This document shows positions 13,301-25,256 of a DNA stretch of 64,000 nucleotides, piece after piece. The position numbers and the translations under genes are program-made. This DNA is from Panonychus citri (Eukaryota; Arthropoda; Arachnida; Trombidiformes; Tetranychidae), in NCBI RefSeq assembly GCF_014898815.1, contig NW_026515516.1, positions 930,001-994,000 of the forward strand, read 5' to 3'. A model generated the notes under the pieces. That model was given only the letters and a program-made list of their open reading frames with translations, did no database searches and had not been told where the DNA came from. How positions within the stretch are numbered: the first letter of the stretch is position 1; the number at the start of each line of letters is the position of its first letter.

Positions 13301-14585
13301 CCCATTCAGTGTTGCTTAAGCTTCCTGGTAATACAACATCAACCTACATCACTTTTACTTTTCTCACTAATTTTCATCCTCATCACTTCATCATCATGAT
13401 GGAGATAAATTTTCATCAACATGAAAAAACATTTTTCTAACACTTCCCGCCTTTTTGCCTTTGCTTTATATGGATGTTGATGATGACGATGATGATGATG
13501 ATGATGATGAGGAAAGAGAAAGAAAATTTTGTTTACATCCATCAACGTCCATTGATTTATCCACAACAGATTTGCCTTTGATGATGATGATCATCATCAT
13601 CATCATAATGAGATACTAAGGATAGATTAAAAGTAAGAGCAAAGATGAAAGAAAAAGATTGAATAAAAAACATGGTTTCTTTTTCATCTTCTCTTTCTTT
13701 ATCATCCTTATCTTCATCATACTGAGTTGTAACATCGTCAAATATTTTGATATTTTTTGCGTTTCGCATTCAATTTATCCTTCATCATCATTCATAAGGT
13801 TAGAGGTTAGATTTTTATCTTCAATGTGTTATATTATTGATGCACTCCTGCAATTTGGGATGAACATCTTATCATCCCTCATCGTCTCCATCATCATCTC
13901 CATCATCATCATCCTTCATCATGTAGTTTTCTTTCATAAGATTAAGCCCAAAGGTATGAAATACCAATGAAATTGAATCAACCCTTTTATTTTTTTTTCC
14001 TTCTTCATGGAAAATAAAAAGAACCATGAAAACAACACTCTCACTCTGACATTGTATATAACTGATGAGGAAGAAGAGAGAGAGATGAAGATTAAAGAGA
14101 ATAGTTTTATCTCCATCAAAAGGTTAATCAATTGTAATACCTTTTTGAGAATTAACAAAATTAAAGGAAATGCTTGAAGATGGAAAAAAAGAGAAATCAT
14201 CTTTATCCTCATCATTCATTTCTTTCTTTATCAATCTTGTTTCTCTTTCTTTCTTTCTTGCCCCATATCATTATCATCTTCATCTTCATCATCACCTTTT
14301 CATTATCTTCTCTCTCAATTTCTTCAAAGAGAACGTGCAAATCTTCAACCTTTTGCATATTCTTTTGCATTTCCTACTCACTCTTACCCTTTCTTTTCAT
14401 CATTTATTATAATAGTTTCATCCTTTGGCATGATAATCATTAGAAACTAAAGATAAACTTTTCTAATTTCTCTTCCTCATCTTTTTCTTGGCTTTTCCAT
14501 TTCTTCCTAGAACAGCAAAACAATTTTCTCAACTCATCATTCAATTAATACACATGTATTATTATAATCATCTTGATTTAATCAT

Positions 14586-14590
<5 letters not shown>

Positions 14591-14623
<33 letters not shown>
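14591..14623. repeat. (GA)n microsatellite
   Basis: About 16 uninterrupted AG/GA units read directly from the sequence. Confidence 0.95.
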
Positions 14624-14628
<5 letters not shown>

Positions 14629-16249
14629 AAATAATCATTATCATGTAATAAGAATTATAATCATAACCATAATCGTAATTATCATCATCATATTATGTTT
14701 CATTTTCTAACCAAAAGTTCAACATTCAATGAAAATCTCAATGTAATTTGACAGGTAATATCTTCCATCATCATCTAGAGCACTTATCATCAATGATGAT
14801 AAGATGAATGTGCTGACACAATCTTCCTCTATCATAATCATCATCATCTCCATCATCTTCATCTTTTATTAATCATAATCATCCCTTAAAAATATTATTA
14901 TCATATGATGATAATAATAATCAAGGAAAAAACAACAAACAAATTTCCTCTCAATTAATTAACTAATTAACTTTCACTAGATTAAACTTGATTAATTAGT
15001 CGATTTTTTTTGCTGATTTAAAATTTTGATTAAAAATCATTTTTTTATAATGATGAGGATCAATTTAAGTTCAATAACAGATAACGGAAATTAGTTGATT
15101 GTGTAATTGAACCTAATCTTCAATGAACTGGATTAAAAATAGCTTTAAATCAATCAAGTTAATCAAAGTTTTAATTGTTTACTTTTACGTGTTAAACAAT
15201 TAAAAAAACAATGATAAAAATTAAGTAAAACTAATCAACCATGATAATGATTGTGATGATTTCAATCAATACCCTTTTAAATTGTGATAAATTATCAATA
15301 ACAATTAAAGATTAAAAGTCAAAAGTAATAGTTAATTAAACATAAAGATTCAAATATCATAATGAAATTGAAACATTTGCTTAATTGTTAATAGTTGATA
15401 AATTATCAGCGACTAAAATTAGATTGATTTACAATTAACATATGAAGATGGTCCCATTGATTGATTGCCGATGATAATTAATCATTATCAGTGATAGAGA
15501 TGAAAATAATTACCTTTTATCAGGATGACATCAATTTCTTAATCATCTTCAGTCTTAATCTTAATCTTTATCCTAATCTTTACTTCATTAACTTTTACTT
15601 TAATCCCGAAAAAAACCAAATCAACCTGTTGATTAGTTTCACCTAAAAAAAAATAATATAATAATATTGATAATAAACAAATCGTAATATTTTAATTGTT
15701 TATTGGGTCATCATGATCATCAACCAAATCAATGGAAAGTTAATTGCAATCAATATATATGATAATTACAATTGATCTTCATCAATTACTCAATTACTAT
15801 TAGATAAGGTTTGTTGACTATTCTCAATACATAATAATTGTCCAGGTAAAGGTTATTATTTATAAATCTACCTGCCTAATAGTCAAAGTCCGGTAACATG
15901 TCCGGTGGTAACTTTTTGGCCTGGAAAACGTACCTCGAGTGTAGACTCACCTGATATATATATAAATTAAATTGTAGTTATTATGTAATTATTATAATCA
16001 ACATCAATTGTTACCTGTTAACCATCAACAGCAACAATCATCAAGGTAAATAAATGATTGGGTTTTCAGGCAGATCTGTTGTTGTTGTTTTTCATCGGAT
16101 GTTGATTTACCGTTACTTTTGTTTCCTGTACTTGTTTTTGTGGTGGTTTTTTTTTACCGTAGTGAATGAAGAGGAGGATGATGAGGTGTTGGTGATGAGG
16201 ATGATTTATGAAGACGGAACTTGAATTATTGCTTTGCATCGTTGAGCTT

Positions 16250-16253
<4 letters not shown>

Positions 16254-16303
<50 letters not shown>
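16254..16303. repeat. (GA)n microsatellite
   Basis: About 25 GA units, the longest pure GA run in the 4-23 kb gene desert. Confidence 0.95.
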
Positions 16304-16305
<2 letters not shown>

Positions 16306-17101
16306 GAAATTGAAAGGTAAACCTCAAGGATCAAGTGAAGGTGTAAGATGATGATGAAAAGGTAACTGAGTAAACATAAATATCAGTTTACAGTTACATT
16401 GTTATTTTCATCTTAATGGAGATGAGGTAAAAAAAATATCATATGTAAGAGGATGAGGATGAGGATTAGGATCAATGAAGGATAAACTGAGAAGATTAAT
16501 ATTTCAATTTCATCCTTGATTTGACATTTTGATATTAAATGTTGTTAACTCATCACTTCCTTTTCCTGATCAAAATCAGAGGATCACGAATGAGAGATAC
16601 AAGTATTTGGATGATACTGGATGATAAAATGATGAGAGAGAAAAATATAAGATGATGAAGATGACACCAAGACTCTCCAAGATATATTATATATTATATT
16701 CATCATCTCTGTACATATATTTACCTGTTGATGATGATGAATAAGTATCAGTAGAGATGATAAATTCATTATCTAAGCTTATTCATTGATTTAACAGCAA
16801 GGAACATACATTTTATTATCTTCATCATCATGTAATCTGATGAATTAATCTGATGAAGTTTTTGCAATTGGTTAATTTGCAAGATCAGAAAAACAAGAAG
16901 AAGAAGAAAAAAAATTTGAATAGTTAACCTTTCATCTTGCAAATTAAACTTGATCATCATAATTATCATCATCATCAATATCATAATCTTCATCATCAGA
17001 ATTAGATTCATTTCCGGATCAAATTAATTCAGTTCAAATTGAGTATTTGTTGAAAATTCATTTATCATCATCACCATCATGTTGAGGCCTTGAACATTGA
17101 G

Positions 17102-17130
17102 AATTAAATTAAATTAAATTAAATTAAATT
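17102..17130. repeat. TTAAA-type pentanucleotide tandem repeat
   Basis: Five consecutive copies of a 5-bp unit built from A and T are visible. It is a short simple repeat with no other distinguishing feature. Confidence 0.85.
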
Positions 17131-17960
17131 CAACATTCAAATCAAATGAAAGGTGAAAAAAAATTATCATTTAGTTATAATTATAATTGTTGAAACTTGA
17201 AAACCTCAACAATTTAATAATTTGAATGTTGTTTAAATAACAATTTGTTTAACAACAATCAACATTTAACTGTTTTATTAATCATTCATTAATAATTTAA
17301 AATTTATTTCCATTTGATTTGATTACTATGACTAGTTTGAATTTCATAATTCATATGAACCGTTAGCCTGAGGTCAGTTTTGACCAGGTCAAGACGGACA
17401 AATATCAAAACAAAAATCGTATCAAAATAAATGATAATATTTTTTTACCTTCATCAACACAAAACTAATCAACGAATCAATCAAAACAATTAAAAATGGT
17501 GATCATTAATTGTGCACAATAAATGTCAGCAATTAGTATTAAATTGTTTAATCAAAGTAATAGTAAAAGAATCGATAAAAATTTAACTTGTCACAACAAT
17601 TAGTAAAGTAATTAAAGTGTTAAAGGTTAATAAGTTACACGAAACAATTAATTTTGATTGTAAATCACCAAAATAATAAGAGTAAAAAGTTAAAGTTAAT
17701 TCAGTTTAAATTGTTATAAACAATTAACTCTTTTCGCTGAGATTCAAGTTTGGTTTAGTTTTGCTGCTTTCTTTTAATGGGTTGATTTATAATCCAATAG
17801 GTTTGAATGTCAATGTTATGATATTAATGGTATAAGATGATGATTATGATGAAAAGGATGAGGATGAAGATGAAGATGAGGATGAGGATGATAACGATAA
17901 AGGTTAAACAGTAGCTAGTTGAAAACTTGTCACCTCCCCATGGGGTATAACATAAATAAC

Positions 17961-18046
17961 TTAGTCTCTCAGCGGGGTGGAAAGAGGCTCAGGTAAGGGA
18001 GGAGGAGGAGGTGGATGAGGTTGTGGCGGTGGTGAATTTGAACCCA
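17961..18046 (-). other. Possible proline-rich terminal exon
   Basis: On the minus strand an open frame after a TTCAACTTCAG acceptor-like string reads a Ser/Pro-rich peptide including PPPQPHPPPPPPLPEPL and ends at a TAA at 17961-17963. The island is GC-richer than its surroundings, which is why I noticed it. No upstream exon could be linked. The opposite strand offers a competing reading: an ATG-starting 18-codon segment (MGYNINNLVSQRGGKRL) that ends at a CAG/GTAAGG donor near 17991. At most one reading is likely real. Confidence 0.25.
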
Positions 18047-21000
18047 CTGAAGTTGAAGAGGTTTTTTCTTGTTCATATCAATAATAAATACTAAAAGCAA
18101 ACAATTTAAACCACAGTGTTAATCAACATTTTAACAATTTACGATTTATCTTCATGTTTCAATAATCATCTTGACGATTTTTCAATCAACAATCAATCAG
18201 TTGATTACCTTTTCTTTTTTTATTATATAAATCATGTTAAATTGTTTGGGCGAGAAATAGAGAGAGAGAGAGAGAGTAAATAATTAACTCTAATCAACTT
18301 TTACGTTTTTACTGTTGTTAATTCACTTGAATATGATAATAATTATTTCCCATTGATTTATGGTTTGAGTTAAATTGTAATAATAATTAACCAATTTACA
18401 ATTAACTCTATCCCTTTGGTCTATCATATTCCAAGTCTATCCTATTTTTAATTAACTAACCATCAATGATTACGATTTTTTGATTGTAATTGCTTTTCTC
18501 TCAACCATTGATTGTTAACCTACTCAAGTTTAATGTTAGTAGATGAAAGTTTTTCTTGTTTAATCATTTTTCTTTAATGACAAGTAATCATAACATCATC
18601 AACCTTTGATTGTTATCATGATTATAACAATAGGGTTTGTTGAAAACTAAATTAAAATTGATTGTAAAGATTAACGTTTCTCTCTTTATATCCATCCCTT
18701 ATGTTGATCATTGGGTTGATCAATGATAATTGTTTGATGATGATGATGATGATTAAAAGCAAAGTTGCATTTCAAGTTTCAATCATTTGTTATTAGGATT
18801 TTTCTATGTGATTAGGTCAAGGGTGTTTTTGTTATCATCCTCATCATCATCCTCATCATCATCATCATCATCAATGGTTTGCAAACACTAGATCAGCAAT
18901 TTGCAACACCGTTGTTATAGTGATTAGCAGTGATTGGTATTATTATTATTACCATTGCAATTGCAATCAGGGATAACAAGTCAATGTTATTTTTTTGTTG
19001 TTGTTGCAAAAACAAAATCTTATAAAGGTAAAGGTAAAAAATAGCCTTGGGCAGATTAAGATACTAGGTACAAGTTGAAACTGACCACAACATTCAAATG
19101 GTTACAGGAATTGATGGACACCAATAGATTTTCAAGTTAAAAGTTCATTATCGTTTTTGTAGTTTATGTTTTTGAAAACTTTTCCTTTTTTTTCTTGATG
19201 AAAAATTGGATTATGTTCACTGTCCATTTCATGGTTATTTGTTACTGTCAATGACCATTGGTCATCTTCAAGTTACTTTGGCTTTTTCTTCATCATTCCA
19301 TTTGATTGATTCACTTGCCATTTTGACAATTTACCTGAAACTTTGTCAGCATAAATTTGCTGGTCTCTCTCGCAAGTCAATTGATTACATTTATATGATA
19401 TGTTAATAGAGTGAGAGTTTAACATTAACTCTGTTGGTCAGTGTGTCCAGTTTTTTTTATTCTCATTTTGTTTTGTACTTTTTTCCCCTTTGTTTCTGTT
19501 GTAGTATTGCTACTGTTTTGTTTTGTTTCGCTTCTACTTTGGGTCAATCTTTTCTCTCTCTCTATTTTTACTGACCATTGTCCGATTCAAGGTGGACACA
19601 TAAATATAAATGTGTCTCTTTGTCAAAAGATTGTTTTATTTATATATCATTCACTGGTGTCCATCTCTCAGCATCATTCCAACTGGTCATCTCTCTTGTA
19701 TTATCTGTTTACTTGTCCAGAAAGAAAAGAAGATGAGGAAGAAGAAGAAACTTTTACCTGGAAAATTTTTACCATCTATTCAAATGAGAGTGTATTTGTC
19801 GCCAAGGGAGGGGCTTTAGCCCTTTTTTACCACCTTCACCTGAAACTTGACCATCTATCATGTGTCCAGTAAGAAAGAAAAAAAGTAAAAAGAAGGAAAA
19901 AGAAAAAGAGAATTGAAAATTTACCTGAGAAATATAAAGAAACAAAACAGAAAAGGAAAACAAAGAAAACGAGTTTTCCTTTTCGCCATCCTCATCACCA
20001 TCCTCATCTTCTCTTCGCCATCATTATCGCCATCCTTTTCCACAATAATAACTGTGCTTTTCACGAGAAATTCACTTTTCGCCATCAACCCCTCCCACCC
20101 CACCCACTTTTCCCTAAGCAGTCTAGCCAAACTAAAGCGTTTACCCAATTTACCTTTACCTTTTCGTACCTTAATCGTAATGATGATGAGGGTTGAAAAA
20201 CTTTTCATTCTCAACTCATCAACAACAATCACGATTAACTAATCATTATCATTTAATAACTCGGATAATGATGATGATGTATTTAATTGCAATTGTTACT
20301 TTTTCTTAAATTAAAAATCAATCTAATCAATTATCATCATCATCATCATCATCACCATCATCATCATGTTATTTACCTTAGTCTAAAATTATGTTGATGA
20401 TGATGAAGAAAAAAAAAACTTTTTTTATAATCAAATTTATTACAATTTAAATTTAAAACAATTGATTTACAGCCTTAAGTTTCACTTTAACTAAATTTAA
20501 TTTAATTTAATTCAATTGTATAGTAAAAATTAAAAGTGGTAACAGTTTATTGATTTAAAAACAAAAGTTTCTAAATTGTTCAATATTGTTTATTAATAGT
20601 AACTTTCATCTCTCTCTCTCTCTCTCTCTATCTCTTGATTACTTGGAGCAATTTGGAATGATTAAAATTTTCATTCCTAAATCATAATTATCGTTATTAT
20701 TAAACAATAATAATTGAAAGTATCATTATCATCAGTAAATTATTACTCTCTTTAGCTCACTCATCTCATCTCACCTTCCTCCTCATCATCACCATCATGT
20801 TAATCATGAAGATGCCTCTTCCACCCCCTTAAGCACCAACTCAATTCATCGGATGCTCAAATTGTAGGTTGATATTAAAAGATGATTATGATGATGAAAG
20901 ATTAAGGAAGGAAAAAGTAAAAAAAGATGAGGATGATCAAGATGAAGATGAAGATGATGATAATGATGATTATCATCAACTCTCTCTCTCTCTCTCTCAG

Positions 21001-22624
21001 GTAAAAACAAACAACAATTTTCACCTTAAATTATGCTCTTAACCTTACAATTGGAAAGGGTCACTCTTCATATTTGGATATTTATTATATTAATAATCAA
21101 GAGATAATAATAGTTAATTATAAATAATAATACGCTAATTATATGATTAGTTGATCATTTTGTTTTTCTTTTGTTCACAGTTTTTGTTTTAATTGTGATT
21201 TGATTTATTTCACTCATTTAATTGTTGTTTTTTAACCGATTGTACTGATCGTTTTCATTGTTATTCATTTCAAATTGATTATCTTTTCAATATTTTTCAC
21301 AATTTAATTCAAGTTTATCATGAAATTGATGATCAACATGAAGAAATGAATTATTATTAACATTTACTTCACGTCTCGGATTAAATTGTTATCCTTACAA
21401 TCAAATATTCACAATCAGAATCATCATGTTAATCATGTTGTGATTTATCAAAACCATGATTCTGATTAAATTATCAGTTAACTTTGTTTACGTTTTCAAT
21501 TTGTTTTTTTTTCTGGTGATCAAAGTTACTTTTTATCAATTTTTTTTCTTGCTCCATAAAATGTATTAGTTTAACAGTCAACTTTGTTGATTGTGATTAA
21601 TCAGAAAATCAAAATGAAAATCAAAATTCATGTTGATTGTTAATCAAGGTGCTCCTGGTGTGTATTAGTTATTCAATAATGATAAACTAATATTTTCGTA
21701 TTTGATTGAACTAGAAACTTACCTGTTGATGGGAAAATGTCAGTTAATTCATAAACTGTATTAACTTTGACCATTAACCACCAACAATAATAATCAAATG
21801 ATGATCATGTTGAACTTGATATTGATGTTGTTGTTGTTGTTGTTTCTTTCCTCATCAATGACCAAGGGTCAAATGGTGATGACCCTTACCTTTAATTTAA
21901 TGATAAGAATAAGGCAAGTGAAAAATAAACAAGAAAACTATCACTAAGCTAATCATCATCATTATTATTATTGGTTATTAACAGGGATTCAGATTAAGGT
22001 AGAAAATGATGTAAAGATGCTTAATTGTATCTTCATCTTCATCTTTCATCTTCTCCATCTTCCTCATCTCATCATTTTACTCAAAATCGGCTTTTATAAG
22101 AAGAAGAAGATGAAGAAAAAAAAGTTTCTATTCAATTTTGTTTTTCTTTAAGAAGCTTTTCATTCATCATGATGAATTGACGATGATGCTCAAGTCTATG
22201 ATTATGATGATGATGATGATGAAAGAGAAATATTATTATTTAAGAAGAAGAAGAAGAAAAAAAGAGATGAAAGAGAAAAAAACTGTCAACTTGTTAATCT
22301 GAAAACTTTTTTTTTCGCTTTCGAAAAAGCTAAAAGAAAATCACAATTTTCTCTAATCTAGAAAAAGATTCTGAACTTCTCCCTCTCTCTAAATGATATT
22401 CAGTCGCTTTTACCTGATTCATAGAGAGAAAGAGAAAGAGAAATAGAGAGGATAAGAAAGACTCGGAAGATGATAATTTATTTTCATCCATTTAAATTGC
22501 TCAAATTAAATCATTAACTGAAACCTAAAAACCGGTTGTTGAAAAGTTGTTGAGATTATTGTGATTGGAGCAACAATAGAATAGAACTTCAAAAATTCAT
22601 AAGAAGAGCTTTCGTTTTCCACCG

Positions 22625-22636
22625 ATAGATGGCGCT
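22625..22636 (+). promoter_or_regulatory. CTCF-like GATGGCGC motif
   Basis: The string ATAGATGGCGCT resembles the core AGATGGCGC described for arthropod CTCF sites. The same core recurs at 26580-26590 inside the GPCR intron. Binding is inferred from the word alone. Confidence 0.3.
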
Positions 22637-23008
22637 GATTGGAAAAGAACAAAAATTCGCTTCAACTTTTTGCTTTTCTCTTTTTCCTTTCATTTATTTC
22701 AATCTCCTGTTTGGGTTAACGTAGCGTTTGTGGATTAGTGTGTTTCCAATGTGTCTATAGTTGATAATATAATTGAATTTCTATTAATATTCTTGTGGAT
22801 TTTTTTTCTTCTCTTCATCATGTAAACCTGAGTGTTTCTCTAATATCTCTCTCTCTCTCTTTCTCTGTTGTGTTTTTAAATATTTCCAAATGTAAACTGA
22901 TTGGTTATTTGTTCTTTTGATTATATTAATTAGTTGGATCGTATTACACAGCATGACAAGTATCTTGGTTGTTTGGTTTCATCTACAAATACCGAAAACT
23001 CTGACTAC

Positions 23009-24649
23009 ATGGATCTCTGTCAATGGAAGGAAGCAAGTAAAAGTATGGTAAAAGAGAGCTACTCTTTCCTATTGAGACGAAAAATGTATACCTGTGTACA
23101 TAATAACGTGATTAATTACAACAATAGCCATTCAAAAAATTCAACGGCCACAACACCAACAGCAACCAATAAGAGTAACACTTACAACAATAATATTTCA
23201 ATTACTCTGGCAAATAATATTAACAACAATAATACCATAAGTAATAACAATAATAATATTAATCATCTCAACAATAACAGTAAAAGTGTTAATAATAATA
23301 TTACCTCTGCCATTAATGGTAATACAACAACAACAACAACAACCCCTGTTAACCTTGACACTGGTAAGAAGGTGAAAAAAGGTCGTAGGAAAACAATCAA
23401 TTGGCCTTTTAGGAAAAGTGTCTCCTCTAAATGCTCAGAATCATCGGATACTTTAGATGGTTCAACAAGTCCAATAAGCCTGGCGCCCAATTGTTATAAT
23501 TCATTATCTGCATCACCTTCATCTTCATCTTCTTCATCATCTTCTTCTTCATCGTCATCTTCTTCCTCATCTTCTTCCTCTTCTTCATCGTGGTCATCTT
23601 CATCTTCTTCACCAAACTCTTCTTCCTCTTCTTCGCCATCTTCTACCTCAAAGATTTGCCTGAGAAAATTATTCGGTCCCGAAATGAGTGTCCTATGTAA
23701 AGATCAGGTCACTTTGGTTCCACCGGTAATTAACCTACTTAAACAACTTTATATTAAAGGACCTTCTACAGTGGGAATTTTCCGTAAATCGGCAAATACT
23801 CGAATTTGTCGTGAGCTTAAAATTAAATTGGAAGAAAATCCAAACATGGATCTAGATGATTATCCGGTTACTGCAATTGCCTCAGTATTTAAGGAATTAA
23901 TTCGTAGTTTACCTGATGGTTTATTGGAGAAAAAGTATCTAGATGATTGGATGTCAGTGATTAGTTTAAATTGTGACAATGAATTGGAGAAATTAATTCG
24001 AATTAAGCAGCTTTTGGTTAAATTGAAGGCCGAAAATTTAATTCTATTAAAGTATTTTATCTGTGTTTTGTGGCACATCGCACAACAATCAGATCAAAAT
24101 ATGATGAGCTCAAACAATTTGGCCGTTTGCATAGCACCAAGTCTACTGGCCGATGATAGCGAAATCTCCGTTAAACGGTGTGAGGTAAGAAAAGATCATT
24201 TCTTTTTACCGATATTTTTCTCAATCAGAAAATAAGATCAGAAAAAGGGAAATGCAAACCAAATGATCAAAAGAAAATGATAAGAAAAAGTGAATCAACT
24301 TTTTTCTTCTTATTTATTATTTCAATATATTCTATATATTATTTAACATTAACATTTAATTTGCAATTTATTTTTAACGATTTCGATTTTTTTTTCTTCT
24401 TTTTTTCTTACTTTTGTATGGTTTCAGGTGATATCTAAATTAGTACCGAATTTGATTACTTATTTAATTGACCATGCTACGGATCTTTTTGGTCCATCCA
24501 TTACAAAACTGTTTGGTCCAGTATTAACAATCACACCTCAAACAATATCGACAACAACATCACCATCACCATCAATGCCTTCAGAGGATAATCATGATTA
24601 TCTACAAAACAACAACAACAACAACATTCAATTGGAGGTGGAGGATTAG
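23009..24649 (+). CDS. RhoGAP-domain protein, ARHGAP20/TAGAP-like
   Basis: Two coding exons, 23009-24184 and 24428-24649, join in phase 0 across a 243-bp GT-AG intron and give 465 residues. The protein starts with an Asn/Thr-rich region, then a basic stretch (KKVKKGRRKT), then about 40 mostly Ser residues (about 170-210), then a RhoGAP domain from about residue 222 into exon 2. The arginine finger is in GIFRKSAN (R259), and the conserved NNLAVCIAPSLL motif is present, so it should stimulate GTP hydrolysis by Rho-family GTPases. The wording KGPSTVGIFRKSAN and the LRKLFGPEMSVLCKD lead-in are close to ARHGAP20/TAGAP. The frame is open upstream to 22934, right after a good acceptor (TTAATTAG), so an upstream exon may extend the N terminus. 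The C terminus may also be wrong: see the frame-switch finding at 24600-24870. Confidence 0.85.
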
Positions 24650-25256
24650 TTGTCACTGGTAAACCTCCAACCAATTCAATTGTTACCAATCATCATCTTG
24701 TTCATCAACAGCAGCAACAACAACAATCACTTCATCATCCCAACAATCTTCACCTTGTTCACCATAATCATCATCTTAATCATCATTCTTCTCATCACTC
24801 ACCTCATGACCATCATCATAATCCCCATCATTTTGACGGTGTTGTAAAGGTCACCTTTGTGATTTGTATCTAAAAAACAAACATAAGAAGATGAGGAAGA
24901 AAATGAAAATTAAGAAAAAGAGTTCGTGTTGATATTATAAAGACATTTTGACATAAACACCACGGACCTTTTTCAAAATGATCGAGTTGGGGACAAAAAC
25001 GACAAAATTTATATTATTAACAATGAAATGCTTTCAAAATTAAAAGAGACACAAACAAAAACTGGACACAGAAAAATGTGACACACGTTATATAATATGG
25101 ATAATATTTTATCAATGAGATGAGATTGTTTTCTTCAATGTTGATTTATTGTTGGCCTTTTGTGATTGTTTTCCGTTTCCGTTCTCGATTTTCGTGATGT
25201 GTGTTCCTTGTCCTTTCATCATCTCCCTCTTTCTCTCTCTCTCTCTCTTTTTATAA
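24650..25256. other. Tail-to-tail intergenic region between RhoGAP and GPCR genes
   Basis: It contains the presumed 3' UTRs of both genes. The first 220 bp stay open in another frame with a His/Gln-rich reading. A TTTATT at about 25145-25150 would serve as an AATAAA polyadenylation signal for the minus-strand GPCR. A (TC)n tract lies at about 25230-25248. Confidence 0.5.

Larger units (their letters stand above)
9701..16400. other. Microsatellite-rich non-coding spacer, part 2
   Basis: No supported gene. It has the densest microsatellites of the window: (TC)n at 9727-9766, 9925-9959 and 10330-10358, (GA)n at 11287-11308, 14591-14623 and 16254-16303, (CAT)n around 13145-13171 and (GAT)n around 13480-13512. 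An imperfect hairpin lies at 11520-11621. A short exon-like segment on the minus strand near 15889-15937 is described under findings. Long open frames at 13.2-14.4 kb are Ser/Ile/His-rich by-products of TCATCA and TTCTTT repeats. Confidence 0.5.
16401..22933. other. Microsatellite-rich non-coding spacer upstream of the RhoGAP gene
   Basis: No gene is firmly supported. It holds a five-fold TTAAA-type pentanucleotide tract (17102-17130), GAT/ATC tracts (around 17840-17892, 18838-18873 and 20332-20366), and (TC)n at 20610-20630. An isolated GC-richer island at 17930-18060 could be an exon on either strand (see findings). Open frames in 19.2-20.2 kb are pyrimidine-rich and show no recognisable domain. 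A CTCF-like GATGGCGC word at 22625-22636 lies about 300 bp before the next gene. Confidence 0.45.

Noticed and set aside
13249..14443. Several 60-100 codon open frames on both strands
   Set aside because: They are Ile/Ser/His/Phe-rich translations of TCATCA, TTCTTT and GAAGAT repeats and overlap each other on opposite strands.
19806..19825. GGGCTTTAGCCC hairpin followed by T-rich sequence, resembling a bacterial terminator
   Set aside because: The window is eukaryotic and no transcription unit ends there; the stem is only 5 bp.
19441..19872. A 143-codon plus-strand open frame
   Set aside because: The first codon is GTG, the content is hydrophobic and pyrimidine-driven, and no motif, signal or homologous feature is visible. 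The minus strand offers equally long frames.
19921..20242. Open frames of about 100 codons on both strands
   Set aside because: Low-complexity Lys/Arg or Ser/Ile reading of GA/TC-rich DNA.
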